A stretch of 64,000 nucleotides of DNA from Rubripirellula tenax (GCF_007860125.1 NZ_SJPW01000001.1:248001-312000), one strand, 5' to 3'. Counted from the stretch's first letter, positions 9,249 to 19,510 are shown. The notes: a model not told the origin generated them from the letters alone. Translations and numbers: made by a program.

Positions 9249-11471
9249 TCACTCCGGCATCGTCGTTCCCTTCGTGGATAGCACTTGTCCCATTTGTGAC
9301 CAAGCCTTCACCACACGGTGGTGGATGAACCACGCGACCAACAACCCCAGCATGCCAGCGATCACCGCGGCCAGCATGAACCACCGCGATGATGAGGGGA
9401 TCACGATCATCAGCACGCTACCGATCAACGGCACGAACGCCGCGATCAAGGTATAGACCAAGCTGCGGTTGACCATCCGTTCCGCTCGCGTGTCAAAGTC
9501 CGTGTCCTGCATCGTGCTTCGCAAACAATGCGGATAGAAAACGAACGTGGCCAACCATGCCATCCCAAAGTACGGATACGCCATCCCGATGCCGCCGCAG
9601 ATCAACGACGATAGAAACAACTGCAGCGATGCCATCACATGAAAATCGGGACTGAGGTAATGGAAGATGATCGGGAACAAAATTCCCGACGAAATCCACA
9701 TCGAACCGCCGATGATCGCCGCGCGATGCCCCAGTTCCAACATGTTTCCCAAGTCGCGGCTATCGACCCGTTGATCGTGACGCGAACAATCAACGGCGCG
9801 CACCATGCTGCGTGTTTGCAGGATCGCGAATACGGTCGCCAGCGGAAAATAGGTCAGATTCACGATCCACGAAATCCATCGAAGCGTTTCCTTTAGCGAC
9901 TCGGTCTGCATGACTTCGTTCATGTTGTATTGATAATTCAAACCGCCGGCGATCGCGTGAGGGATCAATAGCACCAAACAAGCCATCACCCACGGTGACT
10001 GACGCGACAACCAGGCTCGCCAAGACGACTCGGGTGGATCGAACAACGTCGCCGCTTGAGGAAACAACGACAAACGCAAACGTCCCGCCATTTCGGCGCC
10101 GTCGCCAAACCGATCGGCCGGTTCGACCGACAACGCGCGGCGTAGCGTTTTCTCTAGCACACGTTCCGCCGCTGCGTGCGGCGCAGTTTCATCGCAATGC
10201 GGAACGGCAATCGCACAATCTCGCGACGCCAATTGGTCCTCGGCCGCATCGCTCCACGACAATGGCATCGCACTGGTTTGAAACGGTCGCCGACTCTGCC
10301 ACAACTCCCACAACAGCACGGCCAACGAATAGATATCTGCCGGCTCACGAATCGTGTCTTGGTCGGCATGGTCTTTGTCGATGATCGCACGCAGATGCTC
10401 GGGCGACATATAGCCCAACGAACCGCCCAACGACGCGACTTTGCCAGCGTGTTCTTCCGAATCCGAAAAGCTGACATTGAAATCAGCAAGTTTTGGAATT
10501 CCCTCGGCCGACAACAACACGTTGGCCGGCTTGACGTCGCGGTGCAAGATCTGTTGCGAATGGGCTTCGTGGAGGGCGCGACAAAGATGGACTCCGACCC
10601 AGGCTACCACCTGGGGCCACGGCGATGCGGCAATCCACTGGCGCGTCGATGATTGATCGGGCACAACTTGCGCGGCTTCGAGTAATTGTTCATCCACCGA
10701 CCGCAACAGCAACCATCCGCCCACGCCCGCCCGACCTTCCGCGGCGACGAACGATCGAAGCGTTTTCACGACGTCGGCAAGCGTGCCGCCCGGAACGAAC
10801 TGCATGTACAAAAGGTGCACCGAAGAATCGCCGAGCATGCGTTGGTCGAACACGCGAACGATGTTGGGGTGATCGAATTGGGCCAACGATTCAGACTCGC
10901 CCCCCTTGCCGAACGACACCTTCAGCGCGACGAGCCGTCGCATCGAAATCTGCTGAGCCAAATAGACCTGGGCAAAAGCACCCTGACCGAGTTTTTGCAA
11001 GATCCGGAAGTCGTCAATCTGTTCGTCGATGCCGATCTCCGGCGGCACTTCCGCCATAGCCGCGGACGAGATAGCGGCGATGGATTGCTCCAGCGGCAAC
11101 AACAGCGCCGCCAACTTTGGGAAACGACTTTGGTACTCGGCCACATCCGGCGACTCGCCCAACTCCTTTCGCAACTGCATTTCCTCCATCACCAAATCCA
11201 GCGGCAAATGGTCGGGCGACAGCAAGCTTGGATCGATGGACAGGTAGGCATCGATGCGTCGAAGACGCCCGGTTTCCGCGGACATCGCCATGTCGAGCTT
11301 GATCAATTCCACCAGCAAGATGCGACGCGTGTCGGTGTCAATCGCCGGCAAATACGAACCGAGTTCGGCCGGATCATCGACACACCCGTTGTCGGCAAGC
11401 CGTCCCAAGCACTCGCCCAACCAATCGTCTGCGTCCATCGGCGCGGCATCAGAAGCGATTGTTGTGTTCAC
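9249..11471 (-). CDS. membrane-anchored Ser/Thr protein kinase with DFN in place of DFG
   Basis: 740 residues from a GTG; an ATG 11 codons in (11438) is an alternative. Residues 1-150 are a helical, acidic N-terminal region common in planctomycete kinases. The kinase domain (about 155-460) shows a glycine loop (LGQGAFAQVY, 161-170), the ATP-binding Lys in VALKV (~184), the catalytic HRDVKPANVLL (310-320), a DFN (330-332) where DFG is usual, and SPEHL. Five to six membrane segments follow (about 510-735). The gene is divergent from the ECF sigma gene and 63-144 bases from its likely starts, a known planctomycete pairing. The targets are not visible. Confidence 0.88.
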   Translation of the reverse strand: MNTTIASDAAPMDADDWLGECLGRLADNGCVDDPAELGSYLPAIDTDTRRILLVELIKLDMAMSAETGRLRRIDAYLSIDPSLLSPDHLPLDLVMEEMQLRKELGESPDVAEYQSRFPKLAALLLPLEQSIAAISSAAMAEVPPEIGIDEQIDDFRILQKLGQGAFAQVYLAQQISMRRLVALKVSFGKGGESESLAQFDHPNIVRVFDQRMLGDSSVHLLYMQFVPGGTLADVVKTLRSFVAAEGRAGVGGWLLLRSVDEQLLEAAQVVPDQSSTRQWIAASPWPQVVAWVGVHLCRALHEAHSQQILHRDVKPANVLLSAEGIPKLADFNVSFSDSEEHAGKVASLGGSLGYMSPEHLRAIIDKDHADQDTIREPADIYSLAVLLWELWQSRRPFQTSAMPLSWSDAAEDQLASRDCAIAVPHCDETAPHAAAERVLEKTLRRALSVEPADRFGDGAEMAGRLRLSLFPQAATLFDPPESSWRAWLSRQSPWVMACLVLLIPHAIAGGLNYQYNMNEVMQTESLKETLRWISWIVNLTYFPLATVFAILQTRSMVRAVDCSRHDQRVDSRDLGNMLELGHRAAIIGGSMWISSGILFPIIFHYLSPDFHVMASLQLFLSSLICGGIGMAYPYFGMAWLATFVFYPHCLRSTMQDTDFDTRAERMVNRSLVYTLIAAFVPLIGSVLMIVIPSSSRWFMLAAVIAGMLGLLVAWFIHHRVVKAWSQMGQVLSTKGTTMPE

Positions 11472-11534
11472 TGGTTTTCACTCGGATGGTCTTGGTCGGT
11501 CACGGATTCGCTATTCTATAGGTTTGCTTTTCTG
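11472..11534. promoter_or_regulatory. divergent promoter region between kinase and sigma genes
   Basis: This short interval must carry the start signals for both divergent genes. An AT-rich stretch (CTATTCTATAGG around 11511-11522) is the only -10-like sequence I see toward the sigma gene. No clear -35 box or operator repeat is recognised. Confidence 0.35.
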
Positions 11535-12272
11535 ATGGGAGACCGTTCCTCCCCCAACATAGTCGGTCGAGTGTCGACCCTTGCAGCAATGCGTTTCCAA
11601 TCGAGAACATCCAAGATGACTGTGAACGAATCGATCCACGATGGCGATGCCCCCGACGATGCGATCGACCAATCGCTGATCGATCGCATCAAACAACACG
11701 ATGCCGATTCGCTGGGCCGGTACATCGAACGGCATCGATCGGGTTTGACGGGTTTTCTAAGATCCATCACAACGGCGCGTCTGTTGAGCGCGGTGGAACT
11801 GGACGATCTGCTTCAGGAAGTCGCTACGACCGCCGTCGCTAGCTTGGACACCGCGCCGCTGGACCAATACGAACCGATGCAGTGGTTGCAGCAAGTCGCG
11901 CGTCGCCGCGTCGTCGATGCCCATCGCTTTCACTTCGGTGCCCAGCGACGTGATTCGCGTCGTCAACAATCGTTGCACGCACCGGCGGGCGGTGGCGATC
12001 AAGAAATGGGGCTGGAACAGATGCTGGCCGCAAGCATGACGTCCCCCAGTGCAGCGTTCAGCCAAGACGTTCGGCTGAACCGAATGCAACAAGCCATCGC
12101 AAGTCTGGGTGAAGAACAACGAACAGTCATTCGCATGCGTTATGTCGACGGATTGGCAACGAAACAGATCGCCGAACAATTAGAAAAAACCGACGTCGCG
12201 ATCCGCGTTCTGCTTTCACGAAGCATGCGGCAACTGGAAAAGCTGCTCGAAGACGTCAAGCCGACGCGATAA
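11535..12272 (+). CDS. ECF-type RNA polymerase sigma factor
   Basis: The ATG at 11535 gives 245 residues; ATGs at 11589 and 11616 (218 residues) are equally possible, and the conserved part starts only after 11616. Region 2 is seen in LLSAVELDDLLQEVATTAV and the aromatic-poor -10 helix region PMQWLQQVARRRVVDAHR. Region 4 is seen in SLGEEQRTVIRMRYVDGLATKQIAEQLEKTDVAIRVLLSRSMRQL, a helix-turn-helix. It directs transcription of unknown targets. Adjacent Ser/Thr kinases often control this planctomycete ECF group, so the kinase is its likely regulator; that link is inference. Confidence 0.88.
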   Translation: MGDRSSPNIVGRVSTLAAMRFQSRTSKMTVNESIHDGDAPDDAIDQSLIDRIKQHDADSLGRYIERHRSGLTGFLRSITTARLLSAVELDDLLQEVATTAVASLDTAPLDQYEPMQWLQQVARRRVVDAHRFHFGAQRRDSRRQQSLHAPAGGGDQEMGLEQMLAASMTSPSAAFSQDVRLNRMQQAIASLGEEQRTVIRMRYVDGLATKQIAEQLEKTDVAIRVLLSRSMRQLEKLLEDVKPTR

Positions 12273-12457
12273 CTGCGCCGCGATTACATGCCCTCCCTTT
12301 CCGATCGCTCAAGGGCCTGACTATCCGGACCGAGTCATTCGATCGCCTTCTTCGATGGAAGCTTTCGTTTTTGATTCACTGATTTTGCGCGCCTTTGCAT
12401 CCGTGGACTCGTGCCCAGCGATGGTCCACCCAACTTTGCATTTTGTTGACGACCACC

Positions 12458-13219
12458 ATGAATCAAACGTCTACGCCGCTCCTTGAACTGAACCATTTGA
12501 GTTACCACTACGGAAAACAGGTCGCGGTCGATTCCTTGGACCTGCAGGTTGCCGAAGGATCGTTCTTTGGACTTCTTGGCCCCAACGGTGCGGGGAAGAC
12601 GACATCGATTCAGTGCATCGCGGGCCTGCTATCACAGTGGTCGGGCAAGATGATGTTTCGCGGCGAACCGTTCCAACCTGCCGAAAATGTCGAACATCGC
12701 AAACGGATCGGCTTTGTTCCTCAGGACCTAGCGATCTACGACGATCTTACCGCGATGGAGAATCTTGACTTCTTCGGCCGATTGGCGGGACTTGCGGGTG
12801 CCGAGCTAACGGCACAGGTCGATCGCGCCCTCGAGTTGGCGGGACTGGAAAGCCGCGCCAAAGATCGCACGGGCGCGTTTAGCGGTGGTATGAAACGACG
12901 ATTGAACCTGGCGATCGGACAACTTCACCAACCCGAACTGCTGTTGCTTGACGAACCAACCGCGGGCGTCGATCCGCAAAGCCGCGCGCACCTGTTCGAT
13001 GCGCTCACGCGTTTGAACGAATCAGGAATGACGATCGTGTATACGACTCATTACATGGAAGAAGCGGAAAGGTTGTGCGATCCGATCGCGATCATGAACG
13101 CCGGCAAGGTGATTGGATTGGGATCTGCGAAACAACTCGCGGAAGACGTTGGCGATCCCAACGCCGACTTGGAAACTGTCTTTTTAAGCCTGACCGGGCG
13201 TTCGCTTCGCGACGAATGA
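12458..13219 (+). CDS. ABC transporter ATP-binding protein (ABC-2 type exporter)
   Basis: 253 residues from the ATG at 12458; a longer start 63 bases upstream is unsupported. Walker A is GPNGAGKTTS, the Q-loop region is GFVPQDLAIYDDL, the signature is FSGGMKRRL, Walker B is LLLLDEPTAG, and the switch His is in YTTHYMEEAE. The DrrA/NatA-like layout and the adjacent ABC-2 permease indicate an efflux or lipid/polymer exporter. The substrate is unknown. Confidence 0.9.
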   Translation: MNQTSTPLLELNHLSYHYGKQVAVDSLDLQVAEGSFFGLLGPNGAGKTTSIQCIAGLLSQWSGKMMFRGEPFQPAENVEHRKRIGFVPQDLAIYDDLTAMENLDFFGRLAGLAGAELTAQVDRALELAGLESRAKDRTGAFSGGMKRRLNLAIGQLHQPELLLLDEPTAGVDPQSRAHLFDALTRLNESGMTIVYTTHYMEEAERLCDPIAIMNAGKVIGLGSAKQLAEDVGDPNADLETVFLSLTGRSLRDE

Positions 13220-13250
13220 CCTTCGCGATCAATCAACTACGGACTCCTTC

Positions 13251-14570
13251 ATGAACTGGCTTCGAACCACTTGGCTGATCGCACGGAAAGACCTTCGGCT
13301 GTATTTTCGCGACCGCATGGCGTTGCTGCTCGGCTTTCTATTGCCGATCTCGCTGGTCACGGTATTCGGATTCGTATTCGGCCAGGGCAACGGCAGCGAT
13401 GTCATGCCCAGGGTTTCGTTGTGGATCGCCGACAAGGATCAAACCGACGCGAGCGCCAACCTGATCGAATCGTTGCGGTCGTCCGAGATGCTGCGTGTGA
13501 TGCCCAACGTGGACCAAAAAATCGATGTCGATGGGATCACTTGCAAAGTTGCCGACGGCGATGCCAGTCATGTGTTGGTGATCGAATCAGGCTTTGAAGC
13601 ATCCGTTGCCGAAGGTGGTGAACAGGGCCTCCGGTTGATTCGAGACCCCGGTCGCGAGATGGAAGATCGATTGATTCAGTTGGGAATCACTCAGGCCATG
13701 TTTTCGGTTCGCGGAGGTGACTATTGGTCAACGGCGCTGCGACAACAGTTTGCCGATGCGGGGATGCCCGACGATCAACTGGACCGTTTCTCGGATCAAG
13801 CCGATCGGATGACTCAGATCATCGACGGCTGGGTCAGCAGCAGTGAAACCAATCCGCTGGCCGAAACCGACGCGGCCCAGTGGGGATTCTTCGGCGAATC
13901 GGACTCCATCAAGACCGAGGACGTGGCGCCGCCGAGTCGCCCCAAACGAGTGACGTACCAGCTTGCCCAAAGCGTTGCCGGCGTTTCGGTCATGATGCTG
14001 ATGTTCGGAATGGCGAGTTGCGGAACGACGCTGTTGACCGAAAGGGACGAAGGAACGCTGTCGCGACTGCTGTCATCCAGCGTCCCGCGAGGAACGATTC
14101 TTGGGGGGAAAGTCACGTTCACGTTCATCATCGGCATGTTGCAAATGCTGGTCATGTTGCTGTACGGCGAACTCGTGTTCCGCGTGGGCGTGTTTCGTGA
14201 TCCGATCACGCTGCTGGTGATTTCGGCCGTTTGGACGTTGGCCGCAACGAGTCTGGGCATGCTGATCGCGTCGTTTTCGCGGACACGAAAGCAAGCCGAA
14301 TCGATGACCCCGATCATCTCGCTGACGCTGGCGTCGTTGGGCGGATGCATGTTTCCGCTTCAATTGCTTGACCTACCCGCTCCCGTCGAAATGCTGACCA
14401 AGAGCATGGTGACCTATTGGTCGATGTCGGCGTTCCAAGGGTACTTTTGGGATGCAATGAGTCTTGCGAATTCCAAGATGCTGTTCGCGGTTGCGGTTCA
14501 GTTGGCATTCGCGACTGTGATGATGTCGGTTGCCAGTTTGCTGTTTCGACGCAACTTCCTTCGCGGCTAG
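13251..14570 (+). CDS. ABC-2 type transporter permease
   Basis: 439 residues, 31 bases after the ATPase gene and surely co-transcribed. One N-terminal membrane helix (about 22-43) is followed by a large extracytoplasmic domain (about 50-240), then five membrane helices in the C-terminal half (from QSVAGVSVMMLMFG). This is the YhaP/NatB-like ABC-2 layout. The phrase GTLSRLLSSSVPRGTILGGK is the conserved coupling region of the family. Confidence 0.88.
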   Translation: MNWLRTTWLIARKDLRLYFRDRMALLLGFLLPISLVTVFGFVFGQGNGSDVMPRVSLWIADKDQTDASANLIESLRSSEMLRVMPNVDQKIDVDGITCKVADGDASHVLVIESGFEASVAEGGEQGLRLIRDPGREMEDRLIQLGITQAMFSVRGGDYWSTALRQQFADAGMPDDQLDRFSDQADRMTQIIDGWVSSSETNPLAETDAAQWGFFGESDSIKTEDVAPPSRPKRVTYQLAQSVAGVSVMMLMFGMASCGTTLLTERDEGTLSRLLSSSVPRGTILGGKVTFTFIIGMLQMLVMLLYGELVFRVGVFRDPITLLVISAVWTLAATSLGMLIASFSRTRKQAESMTPIISLTLASLGGCMFPLQLLDLPAPVEMLTKSMVTYWSMSAFQGYFWDAMSLANSKMLFAVAVQLAFATVMMSVASLLFRRNFLRG

Positions 14571-14859
14571 GAACGCCGCATGGAACGAAAACCCAAGCAA
14601 ACGCGGAACACCACACCCGCGATTCGGGCATCCCGGTCGAGATTGTAAAAAGCAGCGATTTTTCAGGGCGGAATCACGGCTCTGCGTCTCATCCGATGGC
14701 GGCCGGTACGATAAGCTAGCGATCTCGTGATCCGCGTTCGTCGGGTCCATAAACGACAGTGAGGCGATTCCTCATCGCCGATGACCTTCGGTGCCCGATC
14801 ATCGAACGACGTCACGAGAGCCACCGATTCAATTCATGAAAGACTCATAGGTCCGAAGT

Positions 14860-16494
14860 ATGCTCTCCGTCACGCTGATCTCCTTTCTATTCTTCACCGG
14901 CTTGGTTGCCGTACTGACGTGGTATTTCACGCGAAACGATGATCACGAAAGCAGCAGCGGCTACTTTCTTGGTGGCCGCTCCCTGACCTTTCCGCTGATC
15001 GCCGGATCCTTGTTGCTGACCAACTTGTCGACCGAACAAATGGTCGGGCTCAATGGCGCCGCCTTCACAGACGGCTTGTGTGTCATGGTGTGGGAAGTCG
15101 TGGCCGTCATCGCGTTGGTGTTGATGGCTTGGTTTTTCCTGCCACGGTTTCTCAAAAGCGGCGTATCGACGCTTCCCGAGTACTTGGAAATTCGCTTCGA
15201 TCACCAAACCCAAGTCATCACGAACTTGATTTTCTTGTTGGCTTACGTTGGCATCCTATTGCCGATCATTCTGTACACCGGCGCAACGGGGATGATGGGC
15301 ATCTTGGATGTGCCGTCGATGCTGGGTGGCCTTGCCGAATCGATAGACCTTGATCCTAAGACACTATCACTGTGGGTGATCGTCTGGGGCGTCGGCATCA
15401 TCGGCTCAATCTACGCGTTGTTCGGCGGATTGCGAACGGTCGCCGTCTCTGACACGCTCAACGGAATCGGCCTGCTGGTCGGCGGACTCATGATCACCAT
15501 CTTTGCACTTTCGATGTTGGGTGGCGACGGTGGAATGTCGGCCGGTGCGACGCAACTGTTCGAGGAACAGAAAGAGCGATTCAATTCGGTCGGTGGCGAG
15601 AAGTCGTCGGTCCCCTTCGGCGCCATTTTCTCTGGCATCTTCCTGCTGAACCTTTTCTACTGGACGACCAACCAACAGATCATCCAACGAACCTTCGGTG
15701 CCAGCAGTTTGGCCGAAGGTCAAAAAGGCGTGTTATTGACCGGGGCCCTGAAGTTACTCGGCCCGATGTATCTGGTCGTGCCCGGCATGATCGCGTATAG
15801 CATTTTCGCAGGCGACGATATCAAACCGGACCAAGCCTACGGGTTGCTGGTCAACAAAGTGCTTCCGCCGTATCTGACCGGCTTTTTTGCTGCCGCCATG
15901 ATCGGCGCGATCCTGTCCAGCTTCAACTCGGCACTGAACAGTTCGTGCACGCTGTTCAGTCTGGGCCTCTACAAGAATGTGTTCAACAAAAACGCCGACG
16001 AAGCCTCGGTCGTGCGAAGCGGCAAAGTATTCGGATGGATCGTCGCCATCGTTGCGATGGCGATCGCGCCGCTGCTTGCCAACACGACCAGCATCTTCGG
16101 CTACCTGCAAAAGATGAACGGGATGTACTTCATTCCGATCTTTGCCGTCGTGCTTGTCGGAATGGTCACCAAACGGGTTCCGGCGTTCGCCGCAAAACTG
16201 GCGCTGCTGATGGGATTCATCGTGATCGCGACCGGCTATTTCGTACCACCGTTCGACAAGATCGTTGCCTCACTTCACGAGTTCCATTTCCTCGGACTCG
16301 TATTCAGTTGGCTGGTGATCATGCAGTTGGTCATTGGCGAAATTTGGCCACGCGAGACCGAGTTTGTCCAACAAGATGTCGGCGCGGTGAACATGACACC
16401 ATGGCGTTACGCAATTCCGGTCGGTCTGGTCTTGATCGTGATCGTGATCTCCATCTACGCCACATTCGCCGACTTCACGGTGCTCGATCTCTAG
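14860..16494 (+). CDS. sodium/solute symporter of the SSS (SLC5) family
   Basis: 544 residues with about 14 membrane segments. The N-terminal phrase [35 protein letters not shown] is the sodium-site hallmark of the family and is close to the YidK-like branch. The imported solute is probably a sugar or organic anion, but the sequence does not decide it. The sulfatase gene begins 65 bases downstream, so the pair may desulfate and import parts of a sulfated polysaccharide; this functional link is inference. Confidence 0.88.
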   Translation: MLSVTLISFLFFTGLVAVLTWYFTRNDDHESSSGYFLGGRSLTFPLIAGSLLLTNLSTEQMVGLNGAAFTDGLCVMVWEVVAVIALVLMAWFFLPRFLKSGVSTLPEYLEIRFDHQTQVITNLIFLLAYVGILLPIILYTGATGMMGILDVPSMLGGLAESIDLDPKTLSLWVIVWGVGIIGSIYALFGGLRTVAVSDTLNGIGLLVGGLMITIFALSMLGGDGGMSAGATQLFEEQKERFNSVGGEKSSVPFGAIFSGIFLLNLFYWTTNQQIIQRTFGASSLAEGQKGVLLTGALKLLGPMYLVVPGMIAYSIFAGDDIKPDQAYGLLVNKVLPPYLTGFFAAAMIGAILSSFNSALNSSCTLFSLGLYKNVFNKNADEASVVRSGKVFGWIVAIVAMAIAPLLANTTSIFGYLQKMNGMYFIPIFAVVLVGMVTKRVPAFAAKLALLMGFIVIATGYFVPPFDKIVASLHEFHFLGLVFSWLVIMQLVIGEIWPRETEFVQQDVGAVNMTPWRYAIPVGLVLIVIVISIYATFADFTVLDL

Positions 16495-16559
16495 ACGATC
16501 GGTGTATCCCCAGTCACCTACCTGTTCATGCGAAGCAAATAACTCTCCCAGGACCAAAG

Positions 16560-18044
16560 ATGCGAAAGCGACTAATCCTCTCGGTGACACTTTTTTTCGC
16601 GATTGCGGTGCAGGCAATTGCCACGGTCGAAGGTGCGGAAAAGCCGAACATCATACTGTTCTTCGTCGACGACTTTGGCGCCCGCGATCTCTCCTGTTAC
16701 GGCAGCTCGTTTTATGACACGCCGAACATGGACCGACTCGCCGCCGAAGGGATGCGATTCTCCGATGCTTACTCCGCCTATCCGCGATGCGTTCCTTCGC
16801 GACAGGGATTGTTGTCCGGAAAATATCCCTGCCGAATTGAAAACGAATCGATCCAATCGGGCCGACACGAACATCACCTCCCACTGGGCGACGTCACTTT
16901 CGGCGAGGCATTGAAGGACTTTGGTTACCAAACGTGCTACATCGGCAAGTGGCACCTGGGGCACGAAGGCGGTGATCCGGGAAAACAAGGATTCGACACG
17001 ATCGTTCACTCCGGATCGGCGGGCGCAACCGGAAGCTTCTTTCATCCCTTTTCGGTGGAAAAAGGGCACTCCGTCGAGAATCCGATCGACAGCAGTGACG
17101 GCGATTATCTGGTCGATCGGATGACCGACAAGGCGGTCGAATATGTCCAGGCGAATAAGGGCGATCCGTTCCTGATGGTTATGGCGCACTATGCCGTTCA
17201 TACGCCGATCGAAGCCCCCGACGACGTCACGCAAAAGTACAGCAAGAAGCTGCGAAAGGCCGGCGTCGCGGTGGGCGGAAAGCGAGACGACGCCGACTTT
17301 GTCATCGATCGACAAGGCATGACCAAGACGATCCAAAACAATCCGACCTACGCGGCGATGATTGAGAAGACGGACGATTCGTTGGGCCGAATCATGCGTG
17401 CGGTCACCGTCGCAGGCATCGAAGACAACACGATCATCATCCTGACATCGGATCACGGCGGACTGTCGACACGCGGTCTCGAAAATCGTCGTGGCGTTGC
17501 CACAACCAACGCACCCTTGCGACAAGGCAAGGGATCAATCTTTGAAGGCGGAACGCGGGTTCCGTTGATCGTGAAGTGGCCCGGCAATGTTGCCGTCGGG
17601 ACAACGTCTTCCGTTCAAGTCACCGGCACCGACCACTATCCCACCATGCTTGAAATGGCCGGCGCACCGCTGCGCCCCGAGCAACATGTTGACGGTCGCA
17701 GCTACCTTCGAGCCCTTCATGGCGAAACCTACCAGCGTGATGCAATGTTCTGGTACAAGTGGCAGGCTCGCCCCGACAGCACCGGCGACACGCGTGCACT
17801 TTCGCTAGTCGAAGGCAACTTCAAACTGATTCATTGGATCGACGAAGACTTCACCGAGTTGTTCGACCTAAGCAGCGACATCGGCGAGCAAACCAACTTG
17901 GCAGGCAACATGCCCGAGCGCGCCGATGCCATGCTGAAGCGACTGCTCGCGACCGAACAATCGATCGGCGACCTGAGAGAAAAAGGCCGCAAAGAGCTGC
18001 AGCGCAGACTTGGCAAACGCAAAACGGATCCCGTCGGCAACTAG
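16560..18044 (+). CDS. secreted formylglycine-dependent sulfatase
   Basis: 494 residues from the ATG at 16560, with AGGA upstream; the longer open frame upstream lies over the symporter gene. A signal peptide ends near VEG-AEK. The metal-site start KPNIILFFVDDFGARDLSCYG and the motif CVPSRQG are clear; the Cys is the residue converted to formylglycine by a maturase not seen here. KWHLGH and the TSDHGG motif complete the active site. Such enzymes release sulfate from polysaccharides in the periplasm or outside the cell. Confidence 0.92.
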   Translation: MRKRLILSVTLFFAIAVQAIATVEGAEKPNIILFFVDDFGARDLSCYGSSFYDTPNMDRLAAEGMRFSDAYSAYPRCVPSRQGLLSGKYPCRIENESIQSGRHEHHLPLGDVTFGEALKDFGYQTCYIGKWHLGHEGGDPGKQGFDTIVHSGSAGATGSFFHPFSVEKGHSVENPIDSSDGDYLVDRMTDKAVEYVQANKGDPFLMVMAHYAVHTPIEAPDDVTQKYSKKLRKAGVAVGGKRDDADFVIDRQGMTKTIQNNPTYAAMIEKTDDSLGRIMRAVTVAGIEDNTIIILTSDHGGLSTRGLENRRGVATTNAPLRQGKGSIFEGGTRVPLIVKWPGNVAVGTTSSVQVTGTDHYPTMLEMAGAPLRPEQHVDGRSYLRALHGETYQRDAMFWYKWQARPDSTGDTRALSLVEGNFKLIHWIDEDFTELFDLSSDIGEQTNLAGNMPERADAMLKRLLATEQSIGDLREKGRKELQRRLGKRKTDPVGN

Positions 18045-18082
18045 AAAAACCGATCGCCGCGTTACGGACCGAGGATTCGTTC

Positions 18083-18721
18083 TTATGCGGTTCGCTTGCG
18101 CCGCGAAAATCGCCAACCCGCCGCGACGCTCAAATATGCGAACATGGCCACAGAACTTGGCTCGGGAACCGGAGAGACGGTGAAGCTTAGATTGTTGTTG
18201 GCAGAAATGAGGCCCCCAACACTGCTGAGAAACGATCCGTCAGGACTCACCAGTTCGATCGCATAGGTCCCGTCCGCCAAGCCCGTCGTATCCAAGTCCA
18301 GCACGAACCATCGCGCCGACGAACCCACTTCCGGCAACACTTGCGCCGCGTTGGTGAATTCTTGGTTGATCAGAAACTGCGACGAGGAAGAGAAGTTGAT
18401 CGTTGAAGTACTGAGGTTCCCAGACCCGAAAAAGGGATCCGCTGCCGTACCGCTGATCGAACCGACTTGTCCCGGCGGATCAACAATCAAACCACCGGCA
18501 AGGATGAAATCGGCAACGGCACCGGCCACAAGGTCACTCGACGCAGCATCCTGACCAATGAAAAAGTCGATCTGCTTGCCGGCACCTGCCGGCCCGAGAT
18601 CAACATTGGTCGATCTCGCCGCCCCCACCGAAATCACGATGGCCGCAGACGAGTCCATCGCACCGGCGAAGACCGCAAGAACGGCAAACGAAACACGTAA
18701 ATTTCGAAAGATACAGGACAT
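18083..18721 (-). CDS. PEP-CTERM sorted secreted protein
   Basis: 212 residues from the ATG at 18721; a TTG nine codons upstream is unlikely. A signal peptide (MSCIFRNLRVSFAVLAVFAG) is followed by a beta-rich body with several Asp/Ser strands. The C-terminus has the sorting signal: VPEPSS, a hydrophobic helix, and a basic tail RFSRRKRTA. Such proteins are cut and anchored by an exosortase, not seen here. It is convergent with the sulfatase gene, 38 bases away. Confidence 0.85.
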   Translation of the reverse strand: MSCIFRNLRVSFAVLAVFAGAMDSSAAIVISVGAARSTNVDLGPAGAGKQIDFFIGQDAASSDLVAGAVADFILAGGLIVDPPGQVGSISGTAADPFFGSGNLSTSTINFSSSSQFLINQEFTNAAQVLPEVGSSARWFVLDLDTTGLADGTYAIELVSPDGSFLSSVGGLISANNNLSFTVSPVPEPSSVAMFAYLSVAAGWRFSRRKRTA

Positions 18722-18748
18722 AAAAGCACTCAAGGAGTTGTGTTCCAA

Positions 18749-19421
18749 AGCGGATCTAAACGCGGCAGATCAGACTAATCACTGCACCGGACAAATCCAC
18801 CCAAATAGCAACATTCGCCACGAGATGACCGTCTAGGTTGCCTGGAACTTCAAAGGCAATGGAACGCCAGAGGCAGGGCGGTCGCGACACGCCTCCAAAG
18901 TAACACAGGCGTGGACGCAACAACGCCAGAAGCCTTAAACGCGGTCAACCGCTGACAGTGTTTGGCTACTCAATCGGCTGGCTTTAAGTTGAGTTTGTTG
19001 GTAACCGCAACAAGCCTTAGCGCATTACGGGCGTCATCGCCATCGAGGCTCCGCCTGCGGTTGGGGAATGCCTTATTTGATTGCAATCGACAACAAGCCA
19101 TGGGAATTTAGAGCTAGCTGGTGCGTCTAAAGGCATCAACGCCCCTAAACGTGTCCCCCGGCAGCTGATTGGCTTACCCGTTGTTGGTTCCTAGCCAGTC
19201 GCGAAACGCAGTCCCCTGTTTTTCAAAGCGGAAAACACCCTCTCTGATGATGGCTACAAGCCTGCCTCCCAGAGCGAGTAGGGATCCGGCGAGTCGGCGG
19301 GCAAGCGACAACGTCTATTTTGGGCGTAGATGAGTTGTGAAAATCGCTCCGAAACTATGTCCTGCGTTCAGTTGCCCTTACAAAATAAGAGCGCAGGTTG
19401 CAGAGCTACCGTCCAGACACG
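18749..19421. other. intergenic region with no recognised gene
   Basis: About 670 bases between the PEP-CTERM gene and the tRNA-fragment terminator. I see no ORF with family features on either strand, no RNA gene and no clear repeat. It probably contains the promoter of the PEP-CTERM gene near 18722-18800. Confidence 0.5.
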
Positions 19422-19459
19422 AAAAAACCCCGCAAAACGCTCGGTTTCACGGGGTTTTT
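19422..19459 (-). terminator. terminator of the tRNA-Val fragment, usable on both strands
   Basis: A stem CCCCG (near 19428-19432) pairs with CGGGG (19450-19454), flanked by A-runs on one side and T-runs on the other, so U-tracts occur in both directions. On the minus strand it follows the tRNA 3' end by six bases. Confidence 0.8.
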
Positions 19460-19464
19460 GGGGA

Positions 19465-19509
19465 TGGACGATACAGAACTCGAATCTGTGACCTCCACGA
19501 TGTCAACGT
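19465..19509 (-). pseudogene. 3' part of tRNA-Val(GAC), probable attachment site
   Basis: Read on the minus strand this is an anticodon loop with GAC, the 3' half of the anticodon stem, a variable loop, a perfect T-arm (ACAGA/TCTGT around TTCGAGT), and acceptor strand ATCGTCC plus discriminator A. The 5' half (acceptor, D-arm, 5' anticodon stem) is missing, and identity breaks exactly after the anticodon stem. This is how a tRNA 3' end is duplicated when an element integrates. The intact tRNA would be at the other end, not in this window. Confidence 0.8.
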
Positions 19510-19510
19510 T

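Noticed and set aside
10686-11534. N-terminal extension of the sigma factor
   Set aside because: The frame stays open over the kinase gene on the other strand, but the sequence lacks family similarity until 11616; it is an overprint of the kinase gene.
15945-16559. N-terminal extension of the sulfatase
   Set aside because: It overlaps the symporter gene in another frame, while a signal peptide begins at the ATG at 16560.
19337-19510. protein sequence over the tRNA fragment
   Set aside because: The peptide RYRTRICDLHDVNV is the usual artefact of translating a tRNA-Val 3' end and terminator.
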